Of a DNA stretch of 46,583 nt, positions 31,957 to 40,213 are shown one piece after another. Source of the DNA: a virus; IMG/VR virus record IMGVR_UViG_3300041955_000110, positions 1-46,583 of that record; one strand, given 5' to 3'. Both the position numbers and the translations under genes were made by a program. Within the stretch, counting starts at the first letter, position 1; every line of letters begins with the position of its first letter. The notes beneath the pieces were generated by a model, which had not been told where the DNA came from, searched no databases, and worked only from the letters and a program-made list of their open reading frames with translations.

Positions 31957-32166
31957 TTATGTGTGCGCGAGAGTAGCTGCTGTTCCGGTCGTCGCGTAAG
32001 ATGCCGTCGCCAAAATCAAGTTAGCCGCAGCGGCAAGAAGTCCTGCATCTCCTGTCGTGGCGTAAGACCCGGCATTCGCCTCGATGTAATGCCGGTTGAA
32101 AACCGGATCAGAACTCGATCCTGTTCCATCAGGATCAGGAAACATCACCGCATAGTAGCCGCCCAT
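31957..32166 (-). CDS. Small SYATTG-repeat protein (69 aa)
   Basis: GGAGGG upstream. It contains AGSYATTGDAGLL and ATASYATTGTAATL, the same repeat as the proteins at 27837, 29569 and 29819. It begins MGGYYAVMFPDPDG. Probably another virion-surface paralogue. Confidence 0.6.
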   Translation of the reverse strand: MGGYYAVMFPDPDGTGSSSDPVFNRHYIEANAGSYATTGDAGLLAAAANLILATASYATTGTAATLAHT

Positions 32167-32175
32167 CTGCCCTCC

Positions 32176-32490
32176 TTAAATCGGGATACTCTGCAAGGAA
32201 GCATAGACCGCTGTAGCAGTAGCGACCGTGATCTGATATGAGCCCGCGGGTAGGGGGCCATTGATCTGCCCGTTCGCGCTCAACGTCAGCGCCGTATTGA
32301 TGAGCGTTGTCCCATCTGGCCCCACCATCTGAACCGTCACAGTCCCACTCGACCAAGTTGCCACAGCCGAAAAACAGTAGTAGCCTCCGAGAAGCGGAAA
32401 CACCGCCGAATTGGAACCGCTCAAATGGAAGGCGTTGACTAAGCCCCCTTGAGCCGTCCGTGATTGGGGTTGGATTTCGGTGACGTTCAC
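32176..32490 (-). CDS. Small beta-sandwich virion protein (104 aa)
   Basis: GTG start at 32490 with TGGTGGG upstream. LLGGYYCFSAVATWSSGTVTVQMVGPDG...LPAGSYQITVATATAVYASL is the pattern of a small phage structural protein often found near capsid genes. It is probably a decoration or adaptor protein. Confidence 0.65.
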   Translation of the reverse strand: MNVTEIQPQSRTAQGGLVNAFHLSGSNSAVFPLLGGYYCFSAVATWSSGTVTVQMVGPDGTTLINTALTLSANGQINGPLPAGSYQITVATATAVYASLQSIPI

Positions 32491-32493
32491 GGC

Positions 32494-32730
32494 TTATCCC
32501 ACCATCTCAGTCGTGAAGACATCATTGCTTTCGAGAACCCGCAAGATGTTCTTCAGCGCGATAATCGCATCGATACGCAGGATCGGATTGCTGTTGCCAT
32601 CCACAGCCGCATAGTAGAAGAAGAAATCCGTGGCGGGCGCAGAGCCAGTCTGGATCGTATAGTCGTTGCTGTCATTCCCGCCGCCCGCGGGATCATGATT
32701 GACGCCAATCCAGGTAGGAGCATTCGCCAT
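32494..32730 (-). CDS. Small hypothetical virion-region protein (78 aa)
   Basis: It follows its upstream neighbour in the late operon and ends four bases before the next gene. Gly/Asp/Asn-rich start, then FFFYYAAVDGNSNPILRIDAIIALKNIL. No family recognised. Confidence 0.6.
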   Translation of the reverse strand: MANAPTWIGVNHDPAGGGNDSNDYTIQTGSAPATDFFFYYAAVDGNSNPILRIDAIIALKNILRVLESNDVFTTEMVG

Positions 32731-32740
32731 AGCCGTCTCC

Positions 32741-33037
32741 TTACTTCAGGCCGATCTGGCCGAGCCAATCCCGCAACCGATGCAAGAGATCAGTCAACTG
32801 CGTAATCGCCGTGAGTTTCGTTGTATCGAAATCGAAAACGATGTCGCCACCCCAGGCGCCTGTAGCCGCCGTCACCGCAGTCTTGATCGCCGTGATGTCG
32901 GTCGTGCTGTCATAGGAGCCACCAGCGTTCCCGAGCGCCGTGGTGATCAACGCCTGGATAGCGGTGCCTTGGGCGGCGAGCGTTGTCCCTTCGACAACTG
33001 TGCCGCCCAAGGTAATTGAGATCAGGCGCCGGGCCAT
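32741..33037 (-). CDS. Small hypothetical virion-region protein (98 aa)
   Basis: ATG three bases after the previous gene. Thr/Ala-rich, ending in an amphipathic helix (ITQLTDLLHRLRDWLGQIGLK). No family recognised. Confidence 0.6.
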   Translation of the reverse strand: MARRLISITLGGTVVEGTTLAAQGTAIQALITTALGNAGGSYDSTTDITAIKTAVTAATGAWGGDIVFDFDTTKLTAITQLTDLLHRLRDWLGQIGLK

Positions 33038-33040
33038 CGG

Positions 33041-33775
33041 TTACACGTCCGTATAGGAAACCTTGCCGTACAGATTGTAACCGGCAGACGGCTCCGCATC
33101 ATAGGCGTGCGTGCAAACCACAAGCAGATCGAAGTAGCCCATGTTCTCGATTGCCTGTCCGCGGCCGTCGAGGAAGTTGAACAATTCGACCAGCGGGGTC
33201 TGCGTGAGCAAGATCGGCGTCAGACCGGAATAGGTCGCCGCCAACACCGCTCCGAAAGTGACGTTAAGCGGAGCAGCGCCGGTCGAAGGCCATGCGCCGG
33301 TCGTGGTGTTCGCCACGATGGAGCCGAAGATGTAGTTGCCGGCCGCTGTGCCGCCCGGCCAACCGGCCGCGAGCGTACCCGCAGTCGATCCAGTGCCCGG
33401 TGTCGTCGGAAGGATCGGCCACTGGTTCTGATAGGCAACCGGCGTCCCATCGATTGTGCTGTCCGAAAAGACAACGCCAACACCAAACGTAAGAGCCGTG
33501 CTGGAGGTGCCACTATCGACCAGAGACAAGTCAGTGAAAAGTTCCACACTCTTGACTTTGGCATTCGCCGGGAAGCGACAGAGGCGCCAGCTATTGCCCG
33601 CAGTACCAGCACCCGTTCGAGCGATAGCAACCTGATCCTCAACCGACTTCAGTTGAGCGGGGCCACCTTCGCCAGCCGAAAGCTGCGTAAGGGGCTGACC
33701 AGCGTAGCCGGTCGCCGGGACAGCATCAAGGATCGTGGTGTTGATGCCTGAACCTGCCTGAGTATAATTGGTCAT
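33041..33775 (-). CDS. Candidate capsid cement/decoration protein (244 aa)
   Basis: It lies directly downstream of the major capsid gene with a GGGAG ribosome site. The core, DQVAIARTGAGTAGNSWRLCRFPANAKVKSVELFTDLSL, followed by Gly/Thr-rich strands, recalls jelly-roll cement proteins encoded beside the capsid in BPP-1-like phages. This assignment rests on position and pattern. Confidence 0.6.
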   Translation of the reverse strand: MTNYTQAGSGINTTILDAVPATGYAGQPLTQLSAGEGGPAQLKSVEDQVAIARTGAGTAGNSWRLCRFPANAKVKSVELFTDLSLVDSGTSSTALTFGVGVVFSDSTIDGTPVAYQNQWPILPTTPGTGSTAGTLAAGWPGGTAAGNYIFGSIVANTTTGAWPSTGAAPLNVTFGAVLAATYSGLTPILLTQTPLVELFNFLDGRGQAIENMGYFDLLVVCTHAYDAEPSAGYNLYGKVSYTDV

Positions 33776-33790
33776 CTCAATCTCCCTCGA

Positions 33791-34720
33791 TTACGGGTTG
33801 ATGTCGGCGCCGGTCGTATCGGCGCAGAGAACTTGGAGCACTTTGCCAAGCTGCGTGCGGGTCGCCCCGTACATCGCCTGAGTGTAAATCTGCCAAGGCT
33901 CACCCGACAGATCGTTGCGCTGGCTGATGCGGTTCGTCAAATCCTTCCACATGCCGAGATACATGCCCGACTTGACGTAAGCGATACAGCCGCGAACTGA
34001 GCCCGCAGTCGTCTGCGGAACTCGCTCCATCCATTTGAAATTGATGCCCATGAAACGGTCGATCTTGCCAGAGACAAGCGGCTTCGCGTCGTTGTAGTCA
34101 CCCGACACGACCTGTTGCTGCTTCTGGAGATCAGTCTCTTGCTGTGAACCACCGATGAAGGTGATGCTGTCGCTATCGAGATCGTTGTGATAGTGACGGA
34201 AAATCTGCTTCATGTGCATAAGCTTCGAGACCGTCAAGCCCGTATTGCCCGAGGCGTTGTCGTTCACCGCGATCTGGAAGTTCGTGGTATTGAACGTCTC
34301 GGGACTCAGGTTGCCGGCGTCGTTGCCGGTGAAAGCCGTCCCAGTCGTAGCCGCGAGAATGCAGTCATCCCAAGCGCGGCCCATCGCGTAGGCCGCGGCC
34401 GTAGTGAGGCCCGCCTTCGGATCAACCAAGGTCTGCAGTTCATCGAAGCTGTCAACCAACTGGTTGATGTCCGAAGTCTGCGGGAAGACCCACCGACGAA
34501 CGTAGTTCGCCTGAGTGTTGTTCTTGGGCGCAAAGCGCTGCGCCGGCTGCTTGGCGACAATCGGGCCAACTTGGTTGACCGGAGACGCCATCTTGCCGAC
34601 ATGAAAACCCGTATCGACGGTCGAGCGCAACAGAGAACCCTTTTGCTGCAAGAGCAGATCAAGGTTCGTCGCGTACTGGACCGTAAAGAGAGGAACCAAG
34701 CCCTCGTCATAAGCCGCCAT
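33791..34720 (-). CDS. Major capsid protein (309 aa)
   Basis: ATG at 34720 (MAAYDEGLVPLF) with GAGGAG upstream; the longer ORF start lacks a ribosome site. The sequence FTVQYATNLDLLLQQKGSLLRSTVDTG, the QLVDSFDELQTLVDPKAGL segment and a C-terminal GATRTQLGKVLQV are typical of HK97-fold coat proteins of the BPP-1-type podovirus group. It is placed between scaffold and cement-like genes and has its own promoter upstream, as expected for the most abundant virion protein. Confidence 0.88.
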   Translation of the reverse strand: MAAYDEGLVPLFTVQYATNLDLLLQQKGSLLRSTVDTGFHVGKMASPVNQVGPIVAKQPAQRFAPKNNTQANYVRRWVFPQTSDINQLVDSFDELQTLVDPKAGLTTAAAYAMGRAWDDCILAATTGTAFTGNDAGNLSPETFNTTNFQIAVNDNASGNTGLTVSKLMHMKQIFRHYHNDLDSDSITFIGGSQQETDLQKQQQVVSGDYNDAKPLVSGKIDRFMGINFKWMERVPQTTAGSVRGCIAYVKSGMYLGMWKDLTNRISQRNDLSGEPWQIYTQAMYGATRTQLGKVLQVLCADTTGADINP

Positions 34721-34736
34721 CTCACACTCCTCTGAG

Positions 34737-34771
34737 TAAGGCCGAAACCGCAAAATTTGCTGGTGGCCTTA
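34737..34771 (-). promoter_or_regulatory. Hairpin in the capsid gene leader
   Basis: TAAGGCC (34737-34743) and GGCCTTA (34765-34771) form a perfect 7-bp stem. A nested GCAAATTTTGC palindrome sits in the loop. It lies just 5' of the capsid ribosome site and may stabilise the abundant message. Confidence 0.5.
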
Positions 34772-34832
34772 TCCAGTGAAGGGGGCCGGGACGAAGCTCT
34801 ATCCGCCAGATGGTTATGGAGAGCTTGGGGAT

Positions 34833-34861
34833 AAGATAATAGGACTAGAAACCCATGTCAA
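34833..34861 (-). promoter_or_regulatory. Internal late promoter for the capsid gene
   Basis: Minus strand TTGACA (34861-34856), a 17-bp spacer and TATCTT (34838-34833). The -35 box overlaps the stop of the gene at 34858. The 137-bp gap here is the longest within the structural operon, consistent with a promoter and leader. Confidence 0.6.
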
Positions 34862-35034
34862 GAGGAAACTTTGCGCTTCATTCGATGCTCTGGATAGTGG
34901 CCCCCATGAGCATCTTCCTTGCGCTTTTCACTCAACATGATCGCCACGGCCTGTTTCTGATTGGTCACTTTGTCTCCATTCCCGGAGCGTAAGCGACCAG
35001 TCTTCCATTTGTGGAGCACCGCAGAACTCGGCAT
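34858..35034 (-). CDS. DUF6496-like small basic protein (58 aa)
   Basis: AGGAGAG upstream of the ATG. The pattern MPSSAVLHKWKTGRLRSGNG, then QKQAVAIMLSEKRK, matches the small DUF6496 family found in phages and prophages. Function unknown. Confidence 0.7.
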   Translation of the reverse strand: MPSSAVLHKWKTGRLRSGNGDKVTNQKQAVAIMLSEKRKEDAHGGHYPEHRMKRKVSS

Positions 35035-35035
35035 T

Positions 35036-35335
35036 TCACTCTCCTAGCCCATCCGGGTCTTTCTCATGCTTCGCTGCCTGCCCGATCTGATAAGGCATCC
35101 AAGTCAAATAGCGTTCCGTCCGCGGAGGAATAGGATCATCGTCCTGGAGGAGCTTGATCTTGAACATAGGACACTGGACGCTCTCATGTGAAAGAACAAC
35201 CGCATTCACGGTGCGCTCATCGTGGACATACACGATAGTCGCATCGCACGGTTGATGCTCATCCAAACGGAAGCCCCGATCTTCTTGCTGGTTCGGATAG
35301 AACCAGACCTTTCGGCCGACTGTCGGTTTGATCAT
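35036..35335 (-). CDS. Conserved phage hypothetical protein (99 aa)
   Basis: ATGA overlap with the scaffold gene. It begins MIKPTVGRKVWFYPNQQ, with a DATIVYVHDERTVNAVVLSH segment that looks like a small beta-barrel. Proteins of this type are often found near phage coat genes. No function. Confidence 0.65.
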   Translation of the reverse strand: MIKPTVGRKVWFYPNQQEDRGFRLDEHQPCDATIVYVHDERTVNAVVLSHESVQCPMFKIKLLQDDDPIPPRTERYLTWMPYQIGQAAKHEKDPDGLGE

Positions 35336-36228
35336 TTGCGTGCTCCCACTTCAATGGCCAGAAGGTTGGTCATCTCCTGGAGCGCAACAGCATCGCCCAA
35401 GGTGTAGCGAGCAACCCAGGCCGCATCTGCCATGAGCGCTCCTTTGCGAGCAATGGCTTCCGTGCGGGTCATGTAGGCAGTGTTTGGCTTATCCCCACTG
35501 CCGGTGATGAACTCCGCTTCGCCGGTCGCAGCCCCGATCTTGCGAAACATCTGCATGACCTTGGCATAGCCGACGCCATCCATCTTCTCCAATGCCGCAA
35601 CCGCGGCCGGATCGATGCCGAGCTTCATCGCAGTCTGCCGGGCGACCCACATATTCGCGTCGAACTTGGGTGTTCCCGGAGGGCCGCCCCAATCCTTTTC
35701 CAGATCGGCCTTCTCAGCAGAGAGTTTGGTGGTGCTGGCGGCAGCTTCCTGCGCGTCATCACCATCCATCCGCTTCACCATATCCTGTGCAAGTTGCAGA
35801 GCATCTGCAGGACGCAGATGAAGTGAAGCTGCACGATCCTGGAGCCATTCTTGGAGACCAGCATCGAGTTCATCTCCGTTGGCGAACTTGATTGCCTTGA
35901 AGTCATAAGCCTTCTTGTCGGCCGGCACCCCAAGCTTGGCATAGAATGCCTGCCAGCCAGCAGCGTCGGTTGGATCAGGAATGCGAGCAAGTTTCTCGGC
36001 CGGGACACCTTGCAACTTCTGCAAGTTGAAATGCGACTTGGCAGCTTCGATAGCTGCTTCAGCCGGCGTCTTCTTGTCCCAACCATGCGCTTGTAGATGT
36101 CCAAGGGTCGCCTCGTCGGCGCCTTTGAACCAGGGATCACCTCCAGCATTTCCTTTGCTGGCGGCAGCGGCAGCAGCAGCCGCGGCAGCAGCCGCAGCGG
36201 CAGCGTCGTTGTTATCGCCTTCAGCCAT
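35332..36228 (-). CDS. Capsid scaffold / assembly protein (298 aa)
   Basis: ATG at 36228 (MAEGDNN) with GAGGAC upstream. A run of about 15 alanines (GCN repeats, 36165-36213) opens it. It is then acidic and helical throughout, without cysteines (LHLRPADALQLAQDMVKRM, KLSAEKADLEKDWGG). Its place between portal-side genes and the coat gene fits a scaffold that guides capsid assembly and is removed before packaging. Confidence 0.78.
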   Translation of the reverse strand: MAEGDNNDAAAAAAAAAAAAAAASKGNAGGDPWFKGADEATLGHLQAHGWDKKTPAEAAIEAAKSHFNLQKLQGVPAEKLARIPDPTDAAGWQAFYAKLGVPADKKAYDFKAIKFANGDELDAGLQEWLQDRAASLHLRPADALQLAQDMVKRMDGDDAQEAAASTTKLSAEKADLEKDWGGPPGTPKFDANMWVARQTAMKLGIDPAAVAALEKMDGVGYAKVMQMFRKIGAATGEAEFITGSGDKPNTAYMTRTEAIARKGALMADAAWVARYTLGDAVALQEMTNLLAIEVGARK

Positions 36229-36604
36229 TTTCGTCCTCACTGTCCTCCTGATCAAGAATAGGAACCGGCGAACTATTCAGGAGTGCCATCAGTTGCCGGG
36301 GCGTCATGACTTGGTGCTGAAGGATACGCAACACAACATCCTGTCGGCCACGCAATCTCTCAGCTAATCGATCATTCTCTACGAAGCTGGTATCACCCCA
36401 CTTCGAGAACGTAAGAAGGTCTTTCATCACCACTCGTGCATCGAGCTTCGATCTATCGAAGGTCCGACGATAAGCGGTGCTGCGATCCCGCAGAAAGACA
36501 AGAGTGTTGTCAATGACTTCCTGGACCGTAACGGAAGCCTTCATAGCCACTTCTGCGATATGCGCTCCAGCCCGCGTGCGGATCGTGCCTATGCTTCCCA
36601 TCAT
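36221..36604 (-). CDS. Bbp19-like phage protein (127 aa)
   Basis: ATGA overlap with the portal gene. The core, TAYRRTFDRSKLDARVVMKD, then LLTFSKWGDTSFVEND, then LRGRQDVVLRILQHQ, follows the Bbp19 family first named in Bordetella phage BPP-1. It is normally encoded between portal and coat genes, as here. Exact role unknown. Confidence 0.75.
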   Translation of the reverse strand: MMGSIGTIRTRAGAHIAEVAMKASVTVQEVIDNTLVFLRDRSTAYRRTFDRSKLDARVVMKDLLTFSKWGDTSFVENDRLAERLRGRQDVVLRILQHQVMTPRQLMALLNSSPVPILDQEDSEDENG

Positions 36605-38385
36605 CCAACCCCCATGTTCATCGTCCTAGCGCCCTGCGGTGGACCCATCATTCCAGGAGGACCTTGCTGCCCTTCAGGCGGAATGCCGGGCTCATTCTTC
36701 TTCACGACTGCCTGGGCCTTGAGCATCGCCGCCTGCGCCGGCAGCGCCTTGATCTGCTGATCCTGCGCCTGCGCCTGCGCGCGGTTCTTCCGCTTTGCAG
36801 TGATCATATCCGCCGTAGCCATCCAACTCGGCACGACACCTTGTATCTCGGCAATCGCCGGGATCGCAGTATCGAAATCGAACGGATCAAGCAATGAAGC
36901 ATCGCCGGTGATATTGACCAACTCCTTCACACTCTCAACCGTGCGGATGAAGCCAGCAGCTTCCTGTGCCCGCATAGCACGCGAGATCGGACCTGTATAG
37001 ACAACATGATGCCGGAAGTGGCCCTGTGCTTCGATCATCTCAGGCGGCATCTGCTCCAATAGCCCAAGCTGCATCAAGAGATCATATTCACGGGCAATCA
37101 TAGGGCCAAGATACTCGGAAGTCTGGCGGCCGACTGTCGGGGCCAGAAGGATGCCTTTCTCGTTGGTGCGCTCAATCACCTCCGTCGCCGTCATCTGCGG
37201 CGTCTCTTGCATGATCTGGAAAAGCTGGACAAGGAAGGCATCCCAGATGATGCCCTTCTCCATATCCATCATCTTCTCGTTGATGGCGATCTGGCCAGAG
37301 GGGAGAACACCGACGAGCGGCTTCCCATCGAGCGACATATAGCCTTTATTCATTGAGCCCGGCCGCAGATTGAAATCCCCGAGCCCATCGTCCGCAGTCA
37401 AGAGGATCGGATCGGCCGCGCGGTGTCCCTGCTTCAAGAAGGTTGTCTTCTGTGCATTGATGGTCTTCAGCGTCGGTAGCACCATGCACGCGGGACCGCG
37501 CCCATAGACTTCATTCGGCGCCTGAATGTAGCGCGACACTGGCATCGGGAAAGTATTGTAGCCCCCCTCTTCGAGCAGATAAGGCCCGAGCAGGAAGATG
37601 TAATAGGAGAACCAAGGCTTCCCCATCGCATCGATGCGGCGAGGATCGTAATCGAGCCGAGGCCCGACACGCTGAATAAACTCGAAGAGAGTTTGACTGT
37701 GCTGCTCCGCAGCCGCCTTCAAAGGCTCAGGGACTTTGCCCTTGAACTTCGTCATCGCCTGTTCGCCGGTCAAGCGAAAGTAACGGATGTAACTATCGAC
37801 TACGCCCTGGTGATTTTCCTTGATGAAAATCTCTCCGAGCGGGGGCGCCTTATACCGGAGCCCACGGATGCCAATGTGGCTATCGAGGGCATCGATGAAC
37901 ATTCCTCCGGTGCCATAGCAGCCGAGGTTGTGATAGACCATCTGGTTCTGACTGGCGAAGTTGGCCGTGTCGGCATAGCGATGCTTGAAGAGTGCATGCG
38001 TGGCATTCTCATACCAGAGCTTCACGCGCCGCTTCTTCATCAGATACTTGTTGTCAGCCTCCAGCCCATGCCAGAACATATTGCGAGGCGTCAGCAGGCT
38101 ATCCAAAATCGCCTTGAACTTATCGAGTGCAAGTTGACCATTGCTGTCAATTTGCCGCTCTTGCTTCTTCTGGCCGGGATAGTTGTAATTGCCGGGATAG
38201 AAAGTGTTCTTCGCATTGGTGTCGAGAATTTGCGCGATCTCTTCCCACATGCCGGCATGCGTCGAGCGCCAAGTCTGTGCCTGTCGCCAATCCGCCAAGC
38301 TCTCGGTGAGTATCTTTTTGGTACGTTCGTCTTGGACTGACGTTGCAGTGTCAGACACCATTTTCAACACTACAGCGTCAACCAT
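36601..38385 (-). CDS. Portal / head-to-tail connector protein (594 aa)
   Basis: The N-terminal half (WEEIAQILDTNAKNTF, then DSNGQLALDKFKAILDSLLTPRNMFWHGL) and YGTGGMFID are characteristic of the T7 gp8-like connector family. The middle has ETPQMTATEVIERTNEKG, another constant feature. The C-terminus is Gln/Ala/Pro-rich. It forms the ring through which DNA is packaged and released. AGGACAG lies before the ATG. Confidence 0.92.
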   Translation of the reverse strand: MVDAVVLKMVSDTATSVQDERTKKILTESLADWRQAQTWRSTHAGMWEEIAQILDTNAKNTFYPGNYNYPGQKKQERQIDSNGQLALDKFKAILDSLLTPRNMFWHGLEADNKYLMKKRRVKLWYENATHALFKHRYADTANFASQNQMVYHNLGCYGTGGMFIDALDSHIGIRGLRYKAPPLGEIFIKENHQGVVDSYIRYFRLTGEQAMTKFKGKVPEPLKAAAEQHSQTLFEFIQRVGPRLDYDPRRIDAMGKPWFSYYIFLLGPYLLEEGGYNTFPMPVSRYIQAPNEVYGRGPACMVLPTLKTINAQKTTFLKQGHRAADPILLTADDGLGDFNLRPGSMNKGYMSLDGKPLVGVLPSGQIAINEKMMDMEKGIIWDAFLVQLFQIMQETPQMTATEVIERTNEKGILLAPTVGRQTSEYLGPMIAREYDLLMQLGLLEQMPPEMIEAQGHFRHHVVYTGPISRAMRAQEAAGFIRTVESVKELVNITGDASLLDPFDFDTAIPAIAEIQGVVPSWMATADMITAKRKNRAQAQAQDQQIKALPAQAAMLKAQAVVKKNEPGIPPEGQQGPPGMMGPPQGARTMNMGVG

Positions 38386-38386
38386 G

Positions 38387-38578
38387 TTACTGTCCTAATC
38401 CAAGCATCGCCGCGGCCGATCCCGCCTGTGGATTGGTCAGCGCTTGTGCGGCCTTCTGTTTCCGCTTCTTCAGTTCTGCCTGAAGTTGCTCATTGAGTTG
38501 GTCGCCCATCCCACCAAGCCCGAGATCGGTCGAAGCCACTCCAGTCAATCCGTAGCCTCCTGAATTCATTGACGCCAT
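38387..38578 (-). CDS. Small Gly-rich protein (63 aa)
   Basis: It ends one base before the portal start. Gly-rich N-terminus (GGYGLTGVASTDLGLGG), then a basic helix (LNEQLQAELKKRKQKAAQ). No family recognised. Confidence 0.6.
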   Translation of the reverse strand: MASMNSGGYGLTGVASTDLGLGGMGDQLNEQLQAELKKRKQKAAQALTNPQAGSAAAMLGLGQ

Positions 38579-38580
38579 AC

Positions 38581-38871
38581 TTATCTCCTATACTGCGGGC
38601 ACCCCAAGCCCTGCCCTACCCGATTTCGTACCGCAAGATCAGGAGCCAGATGGTTGGCAGCATATCGCGGGCTCTTCGGGTTCTGCGACGAATATCGGAT
38701 TGGACCAACAAGTGCATCGCACACAGGTTCAATCCTTCCAATCTTGGTCCCAGGGGTCGCGCACCCCGTTAGGGTGCCAGCGGCTACGCTTAGGATGATG
38801 AGCGTTATGAACAACGGTGTCCACGCGCTGTCGGAGTTGAGCCTGTTGTAGAGCATTGCGATGTGCTTCAT
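38581..38871 (-). CDS. Outer-membrane spanin lipoprotein, Rz1-like (96 aa)
   Basis: ATG at 38871 with GGGAG seven bases upstream. A hydrophobic signal (PLFITLIILSVAAGTLTGC) ends in a lipobox LTG|C. The mature part of about 60 residues would hang from the outer membrane. The gene overlaps the inner-membrane spanin frame by 143 bases, the classic overlapping Rz/Rz1 layout. The spanin pair fuses the two membranes at lysis. Confidence 0.72.
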   Translation of the reverse strand: MKHIAMLYNRLNSDSAWTPLFITLIILSVAAGTLTGCATPGTKIGRIEPVCDALVGPIRYSSQNPKSPRYAANHLAPDLAVRNRVGQGLGCPQYRR

Positions 38872-39061
38872 TCTTTGCTCCCACGATATAGGCAACCATC
38901 GTTGCTAAGATGGTTGCCGCTAGGAATGCCAAAATCACTTTCGCCTTCAGCGAAGGTATAAGCCAAATCCCAACTCCGCACAAGAGGATCAATCCCGTAG
39001 CGACCCCAAGATGCGTAATAAACGAGCCTAACCCAAGAGACCAAAGATAAAGCGCCGTCAC
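38729..39061 (-). CDS. Inner-membrane spanin, Rz-like (110 aa)
   Basis: The GTG at 39061 overlaps the previous TGA (GTGA). Two hydrophobic stretches (ATGLILLCGVGIWLIP and VILAFLAATILATMVAYIVG) precede a charged periplasmic-type helix (KNEAHRNALQQAQLRQRVDTV). The overlapping downstream lipoprotein in another frame supports a spanin role. Having two hydrophobic stretches rather than one is unusual. Confidence 0.65.
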   Translation of the reverse strand: MTALYLWSLGLGSFITHLGVATGLILLCGVGIWLIPSLKAKVILAFLAATILATMVAYIVGAKNEAHRNALQQAQLRQRVDTVVHNAHHPKRSRWHPNGVRDPWDQDWKD

Positions 39062-39483
39062 AGTTCGTCGCCTTTCTCCAGCCGATGCTTCTCCTTCAAC
39101 TGCTCGATCTGCTTTGCCTCTTCCGAAGAAGCAATACATTCCGGTTGCTGCACTTCGACCTGGGAGCCATACTGCGCGTGCATGGCCCACATCCCCGGCA
39201 CCGCGACTGACCGGACGAACTCAGGGCTATTCAAGAGAACCTCGCAATCCTCTTTTGTCTTGAATTCGTTGGCTTGGTCATTCGGCCGAAATTCCCAGAT
39301 AACCACAGGTTGATCTTTGATCGTCCCAACAATACGGACAATGTAAGTGTCCTCTGCGCCTTCTGCTACCGAATTGAAAACCCAGACCAGCGCAATAAAC
39401 GCCGCGACCACCGCCAAGATGATCAGGACCGGAGCATACCACGGATCACGAGTGTCGTATTCAAAGCCATCATCATAGCGCAT
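39058..39483 (-). CDS. Membrane protein in the lysis cassette (141 aa)
   Basis: One transmembrane helix (about residues 17-38, PVLIILAVVAAFIALVWVFNSV) follows an acidic, tyrosine-rich start. The C-terminal half is soluble with two Cys and ends in a charged helix. It lies between lysozyme and spanins. It may be a lysis modulator; no family recognised. Confidence 0.65.
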   Translation of the reverse strand: MRYDDGFEYDTRDPWYAPVLIILAVVAAFIALVWVFNSVAEGAEDTYIVRIVGTIKDQPVVIWEFRPNDQANEFKTKEDCEVLLNSPEFVRSVAVPGMWAMHAQYGSQVEVQQPECIASSEEAKQIEQLKEKHRLEKGDEL

Positions 39484-39485
39484 GA

Positions 39486-39992
39486 TTACTTCTCCTCCAG
39501 ACAGAGTTTACGTTCAGCGGCTCGACGGTTAGAAAGACCTTTCAGAACTCGACCACCAGCATGGTTGTAGGCAAGAAAGTCATTGCAGGCGGCTTGCACT
39601 CGACCGGCATTGAGATCAACTACGATCCGCGACTTGCAGACTGCAGCGCCGCCGATGTTATAAGAGAGACTGATGAGCGCGACATGCCGCGGGATCGGCA
39701 ATGAATTGAAGACTTCCGGCTTGATGCAGCGCTGAAGCGGAGCATCATACTTCGGCAGATCGGTCTTCAGCATTTGCAGGCATTGCGCCTTGGTGTAGGT
39801 CTTGCTGAAGTCCGCATGATCCGCGGCCGTCTGCCCATAGCAGATTGTCTCGACCCCGACGCTATCCCGATAGGGGTGACTGAAGTATCCCTCCCAAGGT
39901 GAAATGAACAAGACTGCTGCCGTCGCCAAAGCCGCCGACATGCCGGCGTATTTGCCGCGATTGTTCGAGACGTGATCGACAACTGTGCTCAT
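39486..39992 (-). CDS. Signal-anchor endolysin, T4-type lysozyme GH24 (168 aa)
   Basis: Catalytic triad E34-D43-T49 is present in WEGYFSHPYRDSVGVETICYG. The N-terminal hydrophobic segment AGMSAALATAAVLFISPW, rich in Ala, Gly and Ser, is typical of a signal-anchor-release domain. The enzyme would then reach the periplasm through the host Sec system and stay inactive until released. It cleaves peptidoglycan. ATGA overlap with the holin candidate. Confidence 0.88.
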   Translation of the reverse strand: MSTVVDHVSNNRGKYAGMSAALATAAVLFISPWEGYFSHPYRDSVGVETICYGQTAADHADFSKTYTKAQCLQMLKTDLPKYDAPLQRCIKPEVFNSLPIPRHVALISLSYNIGGAAVCKSRIVVDLNAGRVQAACNDFLAYNHAGGRVLKGLSNRRAAERKLCLEEK

Positions 39993-40213
39993 TCAGGAAC
40001 ATCCTTCTGCTTGACCAGGGAGCAAAAGAAAACTGCCAGAGAGAAGCCGATACAGAGCAAGGCGAAGTGAGCAGGAGAAAAATGGTTCTGGAAAGCCGGC
40101 AGCGCGCAATAGAGCCCAGAGATAATTGCCCCTAGAAGCGCGATCCGCATGCTCCACATACGATGGATGAAGCGCGCATCGCGCGTCAATCGATTGGCGA
40201 TCCAATCATGCAC
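39989..40213 (-). CDS. Holin / pinholin candidate (about 74 aa)
   Basis: Two hydrophobic segments (MRIALLGAIISGLYCALPAF and FALLCIGFSLAVFFCSLV) follow a short start (VHDWIANRLTRDARFIHRMW). The VHDW start and the position directly before the endolysin fit a two-helix holin. The start is uncertain: GTG at 40213 overlaps the previous stop, and ATG at 40159 is also possible. Confidence 0.65.
   Translation of the reverse strand: MHDWIANRLTRDARFIHRMWSMRIALLGAIISGLYCALPAFQNHFSPAHFALLCIGFSLAVFFCSLVKQKDVPE

Noticed and set aside
32699-33751. Plus-strand ORFs opposite the cement-like and small virion genes
   Set aside because: Arg-rich shadow frames without ribosome sites; the minus-strand genes have them and are contiguous.
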